Below, piece after piece: positions 55,380 to 64,000 of a stretch of DNA of 64,000 bases. The notes beneath the pieces are model-generated. The model was not told the DNA's origin, searched no databases, and saw only the letters and a list, made by a program, of their open reading frames with translations. The position numbers and the translations under genes were made by a program. The DNA lies in NCBI RefSeq assembly GCF_025699485.1, contig NZ_JANUXN010000007.1:84495-148494 (forward strand). Direction: 5' to 3'. The number at the start of each line of letters is the position of its first letter. Within the stretch, counting starts at the first letter, position 1. This DNA is from Thauera carbonicopians (GTDB lineage Bacteria; Pseudomonadota; Gammaproteobacteria; Burkholderiales; Rhodocyclaceae).

Positions 55380-57332
55380 ATGGAATTCCTCGACCTGTCC
55401 CCGATGCTGGGCGCGAGCGGCAGCGTGCGCCTGCCCGGCTCCAAGAGCATCTCCAACCGCGTGCTGCTGCTCGCCGCGCTGGCCGAAGGCCGTACCCAGA
55501 TCCGCGACCTGCTGTCGTCCGACGACGTCGAACGCATGCTGGAGGCGCTGCAGGCGCTCGGCGTGCGCTGGCAGCGCAAGGGCGACACGCTCGACTACGT
55601 CGTCGATGGTATCGGTGGGCCGTTTCCGGTCAAGGCCGCGGAGCTTTTCCTCGGCAATGCCGGTACCGCCTTCCGGCCGCTGACCGCGGCGCTGGCGCTG
55701 TCCGGCGGCGAATACCGGCTGTCGGGCGTGCCACGGATGCACGAGCGTCCGATCGGCGACCTGGTCGAGGCGCTGCGCCAGCTCGGTGCCGACATCAGCT
55801 GCACGGCGAACGAAGGCTATCCGCCGCTGCACATCAAGCCGGCGTCGATCAGTCCGGGCGGCGTGGTCAGCGTGCGGGGCGACGTCTCCAGTCAGTTCCT
55901 CACCGCGCTGCTGATGGCCTTGCCGCTGACCGGGGTGCAGACCACGGTCGAAGTCGTCGGCGAGTTGATCTCCAAGCCCTACATCGCGATCACGCTCGAT
56001 CTGATGGCGCGCTTCGGCGTCGAGGTCGAGCAGCAGGGCTGGGAGCGCTTCATCGTGCCGGGCGGGGCCCGCTATCGCAGCCCGGGCGCGGTGTTCGTCG
56101 AAGGCGATGCCTCGTCGGCTTCGTACTTCCTCGCCGCCGGCGCGATCGGCGGCGGGCCGGTCAGGGTCGAAGGCGTCGGCCGCAGCAGCATCCAGGGCGA
56201 CGTCCGCTTCAGCGAGGCGCTGGCGCAGCTCGGCGCGCGGATCACGATGGGCGACAACTGGATCGAGGCTTCGGCGCCCGAGTCCGGCGTGCTGAAGGCT
56301 TTCGATCTCGATCTGAACCACATCCCGGATGCGGCGATGACGCTGGCGGTCGCCGCGCTGTTCGCCGACGGTCCGTGCCGGCTGCGCAACATCGCCAGCT
56401 GGCGGGTCAAGGAAACCGACCGCATCGCGGCGATGGCGATCGAATTGCGCAAGGTCGGCGCCGAAATCGAGGAGGGCGCGGACTACCTGCGTGTGACGCC
56501 GCCTACGCGCCTGCTGCCGGCGGCGATCGACACTTACGACGACCACCGCATGGCGATGTGCTTCTCGCTGGTGAGCCTGGGCGGCTGCCGCGTGCGGATC
56601 AACGATCCGAAATGCGTCAACAAGACTTTCCCCGGCTATTTCGATGCTTTCGGCGGGGTGACGCGGCCGGTGCCGGTGATCGCGATCGACGGTCCGTCGG
56701 CATCGGGCAAGGGCACGGTGGCCGAGCGCGTCGCCGCCGCGCTCGGCTGGAAGGTGCTCGACAGCGGTTCGCTGTACCGCATCGTCGCGCTGGCGGCGAT
56801 GCGCGCCGGCGTCGCGCTCGACGACGAAGCGGGCGTCGCGGCGATCGCCGCCCGCCTGCCGGCGCGCTTCGAGGATGGCAGGGTGCTGCTCGGCGGCGAC
56901 GACATCAGCACCGACATCCGCAGCGAAGCCTGCTCGGTGGGCGCCTCGAAGGTCGCGGTGCTGCCGGCGGTGCGCGAAGCCTTGCTCGGCCGTCAGCGCG
57001 ATTATCGCGTGGCGCCCGGGCTGGTCGGCGACGGCCGCGACATGGGCTCGGTGATATTCCCGGATGCGCAGCTCAAGGTCTTCCTGACCGCGACGGCCGA
57101 GGCGCGTGCCGAGCGCCGTTATAAGCAGTTGATCGAAAAGGGTTTGCCTGCTAACATGCAAAGTCTTCTGGACGACCTTCGGGAACGTGACGCGCGCGAT
57201 GCGGCACGGCCCGTTGCGCCGCTCGTGAAGTTGCCGGATGCGGTGCTGCTCGATACGACCGAACTGGACGTCGAGGGTGCCGTGGCTTTCGTGCTCGATC
57301 TCGTGCGGGATCGGGGGCTGGCCGCCGGTTGA
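55380..57332 (+). CDS. aroA: AroA-Cmk fusion: EPSP synthase joined to cytidylate kinase
   Basis: A 650-residue bifunctional protein. Residues 1 to about 428 are 3-phosphoshikimate 1-carboxyvinyltransferase, making the chorismate precursor. They carry [10 protein letters not shown] (K22), [11 protein letters not shown] and [12 protein letters not shown]. Residues from about 431 are a complete cytidylate kinase with P-loop GPSASGKG at 438-445, plus [12 protein letters not shown] and [10 protein letters not shown]. There is no stop or frameshift between them and no ribosome site before V431. Separate aroA and cmk neighbours are the usual arrangement; fused forms are known in some proteobacteria. 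Start ATG 55380 gives MEFLDLSP. Confidence 0.95.
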   Translation: MEFLDLSPMLGASGSVRLPGSKSISNRVLLLAALAEGRTQIRDLLSSDDVERMLEALQALGVRWQRKGDTLDYVVDGIGGPFPVKAAELFLGNAGTAFRPLTAALALSGGEYRLSGVPRMHERPIGDLVEALRQLGADISCTANEGYPPLHIKPASISPGGVVSVRGDVSSQFLTALLMALPLTGVQTTVEVVGELISKPYIAITLDLMARFGVEVEQQGWERFIVPGGARYRSPGAVFVEGDASSASYFLAAGAIGGGPVRVEGVGRSSIQGDVRFSEALAQLGARITMGDNWIEASAPESGVLKAFDLDLNHIPDAAMTLAVAALFADGPCRLRNIASWRVKETDRIAAMAIELRKVGAEIEEGADYLRVTPPTRLLPAAIDTYDDHRMAMCFSLVSLGGCRVRINDPKCVNKTFPGYFDAFGGVTRPVPVIAIDGPSASGKGTVAERVAAALGWKVLDSGSLYRIVALAAMRAGVALDDEAGVAAIAARLPARFEDGRVLLGGDDISTDIRSEACSVGASKVAVLPAVREALLGRQRDYRVAPGLVGDGRDMGSVIFPDAQLKVFLTATAEARAERRYKQLIEKGLPANMQSLLDDLRERDARDAARPVAPLVKLPDAVLLDTTELDVEGAVAFVLDLVRDRGLAAG

Positions 57333-57340
57333 TGTGCCGC

Positions 57341-57371
57341 GCGCAGGGGCGTGAGCCCAGGCGCTTTTTTT
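57341..57371 (+). terminator. Terminator-like hairpin between aroA-cmk and rpsA
   Basis: Arms GCGCAGGGGC and GCCCAGGCGC pair with a two-base internal mismatch and are followed by TTTTTTTCTT. It can stop or reduce transcription from the amino-acid genes into rpsA, which would then rely on its own promoter. Confidence 0.65.
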
Positions 57372-57420
57372 CTTAATCTCACTTTTTTGCCGTCGCACGG
57401 CGGTCCCGGATTTATCCCTC

Positions 57421-59124
57421 ATGTCCAACGCCACCCCCGCCTTCGAAGAAAGCTTTGCCGCTCTTTTCGAGGAAAGCCTTGCCCTGCAGGAAATGCGCAC
57501 CGGTGAGGTCATCACCGCCGAAGTCGTGCGCATCGATCAGAACTTCGTCGTCGTCAACGCCGGCCTGAAGTCCGAAAGCTATGTTCCCGTCGACGAGTTC
57601 CGCAACGACCGCGGCGAACTCGAAGTCAACGTCGGCGATTTCATCCACGTTGCCATCGACGCGCTGGAAGACGGCTTCGGCGAAACCCGCCTGTCGCGCG
57701 AGAAGGCCAAGCGCATCGCCGCCTGGAACGACCTCGAAAAGGCCCTCAACGAAGGCTCGCTGGTCAAGGGCGTCATCACCGGCCGCGTCAAGGGTGGCCT
57801 GACCGTCATGACCAACAGCATCCGCGCCTTCCTGCCGGGCTCGCTGGTCGACATGCGTCCGGTCAAGGACACCACGCCGTACGAAGGCAAAGAATACGAA
57901 TTCAAGGTCATCAAGCTCGACCGCAAGCGCAACAACGTCGTCGTCTCGCGCCGTGCCGTGCTGGAAGAGTCGATGGGCGAAGAGCGCGAAAAGCTGCTCG
58001 CCAACCTCAAGGAAGGCACCGTCATCAAGGGTATCGTCAAGAACATCACCGACTACGGTGCGTTCGTCGACCTGGGCGGCATCGATGGCCTGCTGCACAT
58101 CACCGACCTGGCCTGGCGCCGCGTCCGTCACCCGAGCGAAGTGCTCAACGTCGGTGACGAGATCGAAGCCAAGGTGCTCAAGTTCGACCAGGAGAAGAAC
58201 CGCGTCTCGCTGGGCCTGAAGCAGCTGGGCGAAGATCCGTGGGTCGGCATCTCGCGCCGCTACCCACAAGGCACCCGCCTGTTCGGCAAGGTCACCAACA
58301 TCACCGACTACGGCGCCTTCGTCGAAGTCGAGCAGGGCATCGAAGGCCTGGTGCACGTGTCCGAAATGGACTGGACCAACAAGAACATCCACCCGACCAA
58401 GGTCGTCCAGCTGGGCGACGAAGTCGAAGTGATGATCCTCGAGATCGACGAAGACCGCCGCCGCATCTCGCTGGGCATGAAGCAGTGCATGTCCAACCCG
58501 TGGGACGATTTCGCCATCAACCACAAGAAGGGCGACAAGGTCCGCGGCCAGATCAAGTCGATCACCGACTTCGGCGTCTTCATCGGCCTGGAAGGCGGCA
58601 TCGACGGCCTGGTGCACCTGTCCGACCTGTCGTGGAGCGAGCAGGGCGACGAAGCCGTGCGCCGCTTCAAGAAGGGCGACGAAGTCGAAGCCGTGGTGCT
58701 GGCGATCGACGTCGAGCGCGAGCGCATCTCGCTGGGCATCAAGCAGCTCGAAGGCGACCCCTACACCAACTTCATCGCCACCCACGAGAAGAACACCCTC
58801 GTGCGCGGCACCGTGAAGTCGGTCGATGCGCGTGGCGCCGTGATCTCGCTGGGTGACGACGTCGAAGCCTACCTGCGTGCTTCCGAAGCCGCTGCCCACC
58901 GCGTCGATGACCTGACGACGATGCTGAAGGAAGGCGACGAAGTCGAGGCGATGGTGATCAACGTCGATCGCAAGACCCGTTCGATCAACCTGTCGATTCG
59001 CGCCAAGGATCAGGCCGAGCAGAACGAAGCCATGAACAAGCTGGCTTCCGACAGCTCCGCCGCGTCCGGTACGACCAACCTGGGTGCGCTGCTGAAGGCC
59101 AAGCTGAACGAGCAGAAGCAGTAA
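57421..59124 (+). CDS. rpsA: 30S ribosomal protein S1
   Basis: A 567-residue RNA-binding ribosomal protein that helps mRNA enter the 30S subunit. Six S1 repeats are visible; the repeated [18 protein letters not shown] and [18 protein letters not shown] mark the middle ones. It is full length. ATG 57421 has no strong Shine-Dalgarno site, as is common for rpsA. It follows cmk in a conserved order and precedes ihfB by 11 bases. Confidence 0.97.
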   Translation: MSNATPAFEESFAALFEESLALQEMRTGEVITAEVVRIDQNFVVVNAGLKSESYVPVDEFRNDRGELEVNVGDFIHVAIDALEDGFGETRLSREKAKRIAAWNDLEKALNEGSLVKGVITGRVKGGLTVMTNSIRAFLPGSLVDMRPVKDTTPYEGKEYEFKVIKLDRKRNNVVVSRRAVLEESMGEEREKLLANLKEGTVIKGIVKNITDYGAFVDLGGIDGLLHITDLAWRRVRHPSEVLNVGDEIEAKVLKFDQEKNRVSLGLKQLGEDPWVGISRRYPQGTRLFGKVTNITDYGAFVEVEQGIEGLVHVSEMDWTNKNIHPTKVVQLGDEVEVMILEIDEDRRRISLGMKQCMSNPWDDFAINHKKGDKVRGQIKSITDFGVFIGLEGGIDGLVHLSDLSWSEQGDEAVRRFKKGDEVEAVVLAIDVERERISLGIKQLEGDPYTNFIATHEKNTLVRGTVKSVDARGAVISLGDDVEAYLRASEAAAHRVDDLTTMLKEGDEVEAMVINVDRKTRSINLSIRAKDQAEQNEAMNKLASDSSAASGTTNLGALLKAKLNEQKQ

Positions 59125-59135
59125 GCAAGCCGATC

Positions 59136-59420
59136 ATGACCAAATCGGAGCTGATCGCCCAGCTTGCGGAGCGTTTTCCGCAACTGGTCGCAAAGGATGC
59201 CGATTACGCGGTCAAGATGATCCTCGATGCGATGACCGACGCGCTTGCGCGCGGCGATCGCATCGAGATCCGCGGGTTTGGCAGTTTCGCGCTGAACTAT
59301 CGTCCGCCTCGCGTCGGACGCAACCCCAAGTCGGGCGAGAAGGTGCACGTGCCGGAAAAGTACGTGCCGCATTTCAAGGCCGGCAAGGAATTGCGCGAAC
59401 GCGTGGACCTCGCAGGCTGA
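59136..59420 (+). CDS. ihfB: Integration host factor, beta subunit
   Basis: A 94-residue DNA-bending protein that pairs with IHF-alpha. The HU/IHF fold is complete: [15 protein letters not shown], then [18 protein letters not shown] and the beta-arm proline region [20 protein letters not shown]. It follows rpsA, as in most beta- and gammaproteobacteria, and is closed by a terminator at 59527. Confidence 0.97.
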   Translation: MTKSELIAQLAERFPQLVAKDADYAVKMILDAMTDALARGDRIEIRGFGSFALNYRPPRVGRNPKSGEKVHVPEKYVPHFKAGKELRERVDLAG

Positions 59421-59526
59421 GCAGCCGGGCCGGGTTCGGCTGGCGAGTTCAGCCACCAACGGGCGATCGACCGCGCGGCGATCGGATGCAAGCCGGGCTT
59501 GCGAGTGGCAACAGATGCAGTACTGG

Positions 59527-59559
59527 AAGGCGGCCCGATGGCCGCCTTTCTTCTTTTTT
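59527..59559 (+). terminator. Intrinsic terminator after ihfB
   Basis: A perfect eight-base stem AAGGCGGC/GCCGCCTT with loop CCGATG is followed by TTCTTCTTTTTT. It ends the rpsA-ihfB transcript 27 bases before the lapA start. Confidence 0.88.
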
Positions 59560-59585
59560 GCTGCGTGCTCGGTGATAATGGCGCC

Positions 59586-59900
59586 ATGCGCGCAATCATG
59601 TGGTTCATCCGTCTCCTGCTGTTCATCCTGCTGTTCGGGTTCGCGATCAAGAACGATCATCTGGCGACCCTGAACTTCTTCTTTGGCGGGCAATGGCAGC
59701 TTCCCCTGGTGTTCGTCATCCTCGTCAGCTTCGCTGCCGGTGCCTTGCTCGGGGTCACGGCGACTTTCGCTTCGCTGCTGCGCCAGCGCCGCGAGATATC
59801 TCAATTGCGCCGCCAGCTGGAGCGGGAGCGCGCCGAGCGTGAACGGACGGCCAATGCCACCGAGCCGGCGGCCGAGATCCAGATGCCCAGCCTTTCCTGA
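59586..59900 (+). CDS. lapA: LapA-domain membrane protein
   Basis: A 104-residue inner-membrane protein with two hydrophobic segments (about residues 3-20 and 38-60), followed by a charged coiled-coil region RQRREISQLRRQLERERAER in part. It pairs with LapB in control of lipopolysaccharide synthesis in E. coli. ATG 59586 is chosen for the MRAIMWFIRLLLF start; the frame is open upstream to 59499, across the terminator, which argues against a longer protein. Confidence 0.85.
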   Translation: MRAIMWFIRLLLFILLFGFAIKNDHLATLNFFFGGQWQLPLVFVILVSFAAGALLGVTATFASLLRQRREISQLRRQLERERAERERTANATEPAAEIQMPSLS

Positions 59901-59915
59901 GCGTTTCGCCGTCCC

Positions 59916-61091
59916 ATGGAAATCGAACTCTGGTGGCTGCTGGCCCTTCCGCTGTTCTTCGCGCTGGGCTGGCTCGCTGCCCGCATCGACATTCGCCAGG
60001 TGGTGCAGGAGTCGCGGGCATTGCCGCGCTCCTATCTGTCCGGCCTGAATTTCCTGCTCAACGAGCAGCCCGACAAGGCGATCGACTCCTTCGTCGAAGC
60101 CGTGCGCATCGATCCGCAGACGATCGAATTGCATTTCGCCCTCGGTAGCCTGTTCCGGCGCCGCGGCGAGACCGACCGGGCGATCCGCATCCATCAATTG
60201 CTGGTCGATCGCGAGGACATCACCGAAGAGCAGCGTCTGCAGGCGCTCGGCGAACTCGGCCAGGATTTCCTCAAGGCCGGCCTGCTCGACCGTGCAGAAG
60301 AGGTGTTCGTCCGCCTGCGCGGTACGCGCGCCGACGCGCTGGCGCTGCGCTACCTGCTGGAGATCTATCAGCAGGAGAAGGACTGGGCGAAGGCGATCGA
60401 GGTGGCCGACGCGCTGCCGGGCCACGAAAGCCTGATGTGGCGGACCGAAGTGGCGAACTTCCACTGTGAACTGGCGTCGGCGGCGTTGGCGAACTCGAAG
60501 CCGGACGAGGCCGAGCGCCACGTCGAGGCGGCGCTGGCGGTCAATCCGCGCTGCGTGCGCGCGAGCCTGATCCGTGGCGACATCTGTGCCGCACAGGGCA
60601 GGGACGAGGACGCGCTCGCCGCGTGGAAACGAATCGAGAACCAGGATCCGGTCTATCTCGCTCTGGCCGCCGAGCGCATCATGGACGCCTATGGCCGCCT
60701 CGGGCGGCTGGAAGAAGGCCATCAGCTGTTGCGTGCCTGGCTCGACAGCCATGCCTCGCTCGATCTGCTCGACGAGCTTTTCCATTGGGAAATGGACAAG
60801 CAGGGCCCGCAGGCGGCCTACGATCTGGTGCGCGAGGAACTGCGCCGCAACCCCACGCTGCTGGGCCTGGACAAGCTGCTCGAAGCCGCGCTGCTGACGG
60901 TGCCGAGCGAGCAGCGCGGCGACGTCGAACTGATCAAGCAACTGATCCACGGCCATACGCGCAAGGTTGCCCGCTATCGCTGCGACGCCTGCGGCTTCAA
61001 GGCCCGCCAGTTCCATTGGCGTTGTCCGGCCTGCGGCGGCTGGGAGACTTATCCGCCGCGGCGAACCGAAGAATTCGATTTGACGCCCTGA
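59916..61091 (+). CDS. lapB: Lipopolysaccharide assembly protein B (YciM)
   Basis: A 391-residue inner-membrane protein that couples LPS synthesis to LpxC proteolysis in E. coli. One N-terminal membrane helix (about residues 4-20) anchors it. About eight to nine TPR repeats (45-330) follow. A C-terminal rubredoxin-like metal site has CDACGF and CPACGGW. The gene order ihfB-lapA-lapB is conserved. It starts 15 bases after lapA. Confidence 0.95.
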   Translation: MEIELWWLLALPLFFALGWLAARIDIRQVVQESRALPRSYLSGLNFLLNEQPDKAIDSFVEAVRIDPQTIELHFALGSLFRRRGETDRAIRIHQLLVDREDITEEQRLQALGELGQDFLKAGLLDRAEEVFVRLRGTRADALALRYLLEIYQQEKDWAKAIEVADALPGHESLMWRTEVANFHCELASAALANSKPDEAERHVEAALAVNPRCVRASLIRGDICAAQGRDEDALAAWKRIENQDPVYLALAAERIMDAYGRLGRLEEGHQLLRAWLDSHASLDLLDELFHWEMDKQGPQAAYDLVREELRRNPTLLGLDKLLEAALLTVPSEQRGDVELIKQLIHGHTRKVARYRCDACGFKARQFHWRCPACGGWETYPPRRTEEFDLTP

Positions 61092-61134
61092 GCGACCTGA
61101 AGCAGCCACCTGCCTCATTCCGAGACCCCGATAC

Positions 61135-62025
61135 ATGGAATTCAAGACGCTGGAAGATTATGTCGGCCACACCCCGCTGGTGAGGCTGAAACGCATCAAT
61201 GCCGGCCGCAACAACGTCATCCTGGCCAAGCTCGAAGGCAACAACCCGGCCGGTTCGGTCAAGGACCGGCCGGCATTGTCGATGGTGATGCATGCCGAGG
61301 CGCGCGGCGAGATCAAGCCCGGCGACACCCTGATCGAAGCGACCAGCGGCAACACCGGCATCGCCCTGGCGATGGCCGCGGCGATGCGCGGCTACCGCAT
61401 GATCCTGGTGATGCCGGAGAACCAGAGCGTGGAACGGCGCCAGACGATGCGCGCCTTCGGTGCCGAACTGGTGCTGACGCCGACTTCCGGCGGCATGGAG
61501 ATGGCGCGCGACATCGCCGACAAGATGCGCGACGAAGGCAAGGGCATCATCCTCGACCAGTTCGCCAATCCGGACAATCCGCTGGCCCACTACGAAGGCA
61601 CCGGTCCGGAGATCTGGGAGCAGACGGGCGGCCGCGTGACCCATTTCGTCAGCTCGATGGGCACCACCGGCACCATCATGGGGACTTCGCGCTTCCTCAA
61701 GGAAAAGAACCCCGAGGTCCAGATCGTCGGCTGCGAACCGGAAGAGGGTTCGCAGATTCCGGGCATCCGCAAGTGGCCGGAAGCCTATCTGCCGAAGATC
61801 TTCGAGCGCCCGCGGGTCGATCGCGTCGAACGCGTCAGCCAGGCCGAGGCGGAGGAAATGACCCGCCGGCTGGCGCGCGAGGAAGGCATCTTCGCCGGCA
61901 TCTCGTCGGGCGGCTCGATGCACGTCGCGCTGCGGCTGGCCGCCGAGCTCGAGAATGCGGTGATCGTGTCCATCGTCTGCGACCGTGGCGACCGCTATCT
62001 GTCGACGGGTGTGTTCCCGGCCTGA
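61135..62025 (+). CDS. cysM: Cysteine synthase B
   Basis: A 296-residue PLP enzyme making cysteine from O-acetylserine and sulfide or thiosulfate. The PLP lysine is K43 in NPAGSVKDRPA, and the phosphate loop EATSGNTGIALA follows. The segments NQSVERRQTMRAFGAEL and DQFANPDNPLAHYEGTGPEI (split) fit CysM rather than CysK. It starts 43 bases after lapB and ends 16 bases before the large membrane-linked protein gene. Confidence 0.95.
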   Translation: MEFKTLEDYVGHTPLVRLKRINAGRNNVILAKLEGNNPAGSVKDRPALSMVMHAEARGEIKPGDTLIEATSGNTGIALAMAAAMRGYRMILVMPENQSVERRQTMRAFGAELVLTPTSGGMEMARDIADKMRDEGKGIILDQFANPDNPLAHYEGTGPEIWEQTGGRVTHFVSSMGTTGTIMGTSRFLKEKNPEVQIVGCEPEEGSQIPGIRKWPEAYLPKIFERPRVDRVERVSQAEAEEMTRRLAREEGIFAGISSGGSMHVALRLAAELENAVIVSIVCDRGDRYLSTGVFPA

Positions 62026-62041
62026 GGGCGCACCGCCGGGC

Positions 62042-64000
62042 ATGGCGGCCAGGATCGCCGCCCGTTGCTGCTGGCTGGTTCTGCTGGCGCTGGCCTGGGT
62101 ACTGCCGGTACAGGGCATCGAACGCATCCGGCTGTCGATCGGCGACATTCGCGCCCCCGGCCTGTCCGTGCAGGGGGTGGAGCTGCAGTTCGCTGCCGGC
62201 AGCAAGGGGCCCGAGCTGCGTATCGCCCACCTGGCGCTGGGCGAGCGGGCGTGGCGTGGACTGCATCTCTCCTGTCCCGAAGCCGATGCCGCATTTCCGG
62301 AGATTCGCTGCAGAAGGGGCGAGATCCGCGTCGGCGCCAAGCGCCTGCCGCTGCGCATCGATTTCCGCTTCGACCCGCTGACATCCGCTTTCGACGCCGC
62401 ACTGCGGCTATCGTCGGGCTCGACCGTGGATATCCGCCATGACGGCGGCAATCTCGTCGAGGTAGTGCTGACGCGCTTCGAGATAGGAGAACTGAGTGGA
62501 GACCTGGCCGGCTTCGCTGCGCAGGTTTCGCCGGCGCTTGCGGCGGAGTTGGCGCAGTACGCAGCCAAAGGGACGGTTGATGCCAGGCTGGCGTGGCGGC
62601 AGGCCGGCGATGCCGGTCCGCATGAAAAGCTGCAACTTCAGGCGCGACTGAGCGGCGGCAGTTTCTCCAGCCCGGATGGCCTGCAGGCGGCCGAAGGCCT
62701 GGCGCTGTCGCTCGATCTCACGGCCCGGGCGCTGGCTGCAGGCTGGGACTGGCAGGGCCGGCTGGCATGGGAGGGCGGCGAAGCCTACCTGCATCCGCTC
62801 TACCTGCGGTCGGGGCCGGTGCTGCAGGCGGAAGGCCGGCTGAACGACGACGAGCTCGTGCTGCGCATGGCGACGCTGAAACTCGAAGGCGTCGATCAGT
62901 TCGCCCTGACCGCCCGCATCGCGCGCGAACCACCGAGCCTGCAGGATCTCACACTGTCGCTGGCCGGCGGCGATCTGGCGATTCTCGGTCCGCACTGGAT
63001 CACGCCGGCGCTGGTTCCGGCGCTGGCGGATCGCCTGCGTTTTGCCGGCCATGTCGGCGCCGGCGCCGAGATCAGGGACGGGCAACTCCTCTCCCTGGAT
63101 CTGGTCTTCGACGGCGCCGGCGTCAGCCTCGCCGGCGTGGATGAAGGCGGCGAGGTGCGCGGACGCGGGCTGGCCTTCGGGCCGCTGTCCGGCCATCTGC
63201 CCTGGTCGGCGACTGCGCCAACACGCGCCAGCTTGCAGGTTCAGGGCGGGTATTGGGAAGCCCTGTCGCTCGGCGCCTTCGATGTGGATGCGCTGCTCGA
63301 TGGCGGGCAGATCGCTTTCGGGCAGATCCGCATTCCCTTGCTGGATGGTGCCCTGGTGCTGGACGGTCTTGCGCTCGAACACGGCGCGGAGGGCTGGCGC
63401 GGGCAGGGCGGCGTGGTCGTCGAGCCGCTGTCGATGGCCTTGCTGACCGAGGCGCTCGGCTGGCCGTCGATGTCCGGCATTCTGTCGGCGTCCATGCCGG
63501 GCATGCGCGTCAGCACCGGCGAGATCTCGCTGGATGGCGCGCTGGTGGTTTCGGTGTTCGACGGCTATCTGCAGGCGACCGGCCTGCGCGTCAGCGAGCC
63601 TTTCGGCGTCGCCTCCAATCTGCGCGCCGACATCGAGGCGCGCCATCTGGATCTGGCCCAGCTCACCGACACCTTCAGCTTCGGCAGCATCAGCGGCTAT
63701 GTGGATGCCGACGTGAAAGGGCTGGAGCTGGCCGGCTGGCGGCCAGTGGCGTTCGATCTGCGGCTTGCCAGCAGCCCGGGGAGCTATCGCCGGCGCATCA
63801 GCCAGCGGGCGGTGCAGAACATCGGCGCGCTGGGCGGCGGCGGGGCGATCGCGGCTCTGCAGCGCGGCGTGCTGAGCGTGTTCGACACTTTCGGCTATCG
63901 CGAACTCGGTTTCCATTGCGTGCTGGTCAATGGCATCTGCGAAATGAACGGCATCGCCGGCCGCGGGCGGCCGGACGGCGGCTTTCCCATCGTCCGCGGC
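62042..64000 (+). CDS. YdbH/AsmA-like envelope protein, 3' end beyond the window
   Basis: At least 653 codons are open to the last base, so the C-terminus is missing. The N-terminus is a signal or membrane anchor (WLVLLALAWVLP). The rest alternates beta-rich repeats with segments such as LRADIEARHLDLAQL, SISGYVDADVKGLELAGWRP and GGGGAIAALQRG. The pattern resembles YdbH and other AsmA-like proteins thought to carry phospholipids between membranes. That family call is by eye and moderate. ATG 62042 is the first Met; no strong ribosome site precedes it. A 502-residue antisense frame here is a shadow. Confidence 0.65.
   Translation, partial: MAARIAARCCWLVLLALAWVLPVQGIERIRLSIGDIRAPGLSVQGVELQFAAGSKGPELRIAHLALGERAWRGLHLSCPEADAAFPEIRCRRGEIRVGAKRLPLRIDFRFDPLTSAFDAALRLSSGSTVDIRHDGGNLVEVVLTRFEIGELSGDLAGFAAQVSPALAAELAQYAAKGTVDARLAWRQAGDAGPHEKLQLQARLSGGSFSSPDGLQAAEGLALSLDLTARALAAGWDWQGRLAWEGGEAYLHPLYLRSGPVLQAEGRLNDDELVLRMATLKLEGVDQFALTARIAREPPSLQDLTLSLAGGDLAILGPHWITPALVPALADRLRFAGHVGAGAEIRDGQLLSLDLVFDGAGVSLAGVDEGGEVRGRGLAFGPLSGHLPWSATAPTRASLQVQGGYWEALSLGAFDVDALLDGGQIAFGQIRIPLLDGALVLDGLALEHGAEGWRGQGGVVVEPLSMALLTEALGWPSMSGILSASMPGMRVSTGEISLDGALVVSVFDGYLQATGLRVSEPFGVASNLRADIEARHLDLAQLTDTFSFGSISGYVDADVKGLELAGWRPVAFDLRLASSPGSYRRRISQRAVQNIGALGGGGAIAALQRGVLSVFDTFGYRELGFHCVLVNGICEMNGIAGRGRPDGGFPIVRG

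Noticed and set aside
56670-56672. An internal GTG start giving a free cytidylate kinase
   Set aside because: No ribosome-binding site precedes it and the fusion frame is continuous; internal initiation cannot be excluded but is not supported.

Overview
The window is a GC-rich, gene-dense bacterial chromosome segment. Gene order and protein types point to a betaproteobacterium, most likely Rhodocyclales (Thauera/Azoarcus-like). The signs are leuC-ecn-leuD-leuB-asd-fimV, truA-trpF-trpB-trpA-accD-folC-dedD-cvpA-purF-metZ, gyrA-serC-pheA-hisC-tyrA-aroA/cmk-rpsA-ihfB-lapA-lapB, and a periplasmic azurin. The taxonomic placement is inference from order and protein character, not from a search. Nearly all of it is ordinary core-genome content: amino-acid biosynthesis, translation, chaperones and envelope functions.

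Layout. 1-370: three tRNA genes (Ala partial, Glu, Asp) closed by a terminator. 478-4176 (-): a large PAS/GGDEF/EAL c-di-GMP protein. 4.4-10.2 kb: 3-hydroxybutyryl-CoA dehydrogenase, trxA-rho (-), a 7Fe ferredoxin, a CBS-domain protein and fadD. 10.3-12.5 kb: ilvBN preceded by a valine-rich leader peptide and an attenuator-like terminator. 12.6-16 kb: aroC, an MFS transporter and an M48 peptidase. 16-20.5 kb: leuC, an entericidin-like lipoprotein, leuD, leuB and asd. 20.7-23.8 kb: fimV.

23.9-29 kb is the only part that looks accessory. It is an iron-uptake cassette with an MFS transporter, a SAM methyltransferase and a TonB-dependent receptor on the minus strand, and a divergent AraC-type regulator, with a Fur-box-like site between receptor and regulator. 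It sits where fimV and truA are normally close neighbours. 29.3-39.6 kb: an EcfT/CbiQ-like membrane protein, truA, trpFBA, accD, folC, a SPOR protein, cvpA, purF and metZ. 39.8-43.3 kb: lpxH, two cyclophilins and cysS. 43.5-47.4 kb (-): grpE-dnaK-dnaJ with a good sigma-32-type promoter. 47.6 kb: azurin.

48.3-61.1 kb is the mixed-function supraoperon gyrA-serC-pheA-hisC-tyrA-aroA/cmk-rpsA-ihfB-lapA-lapB. AroA and cytidylate kinase are fused into one 650-residue protein, and a nested palindromic repeat lies just before it. The window closes with cysM and the first 653 codons of a YdbH/AsmA-like protein that runs off the end.

I found no CRISPR array, insertion sequence, prophage, toxin-antitoxin or defence locus. 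The strongest candidates for follow-up are the valine leader/attenuator of ilvBN, the Fur-controlled receptor/methyltransferase/transporter cassette, the N-terminally extended Rho with an apparent TTG start inside trxA, the AroA-Cmk fusion, and the nested palindrome inside the supraoperon.
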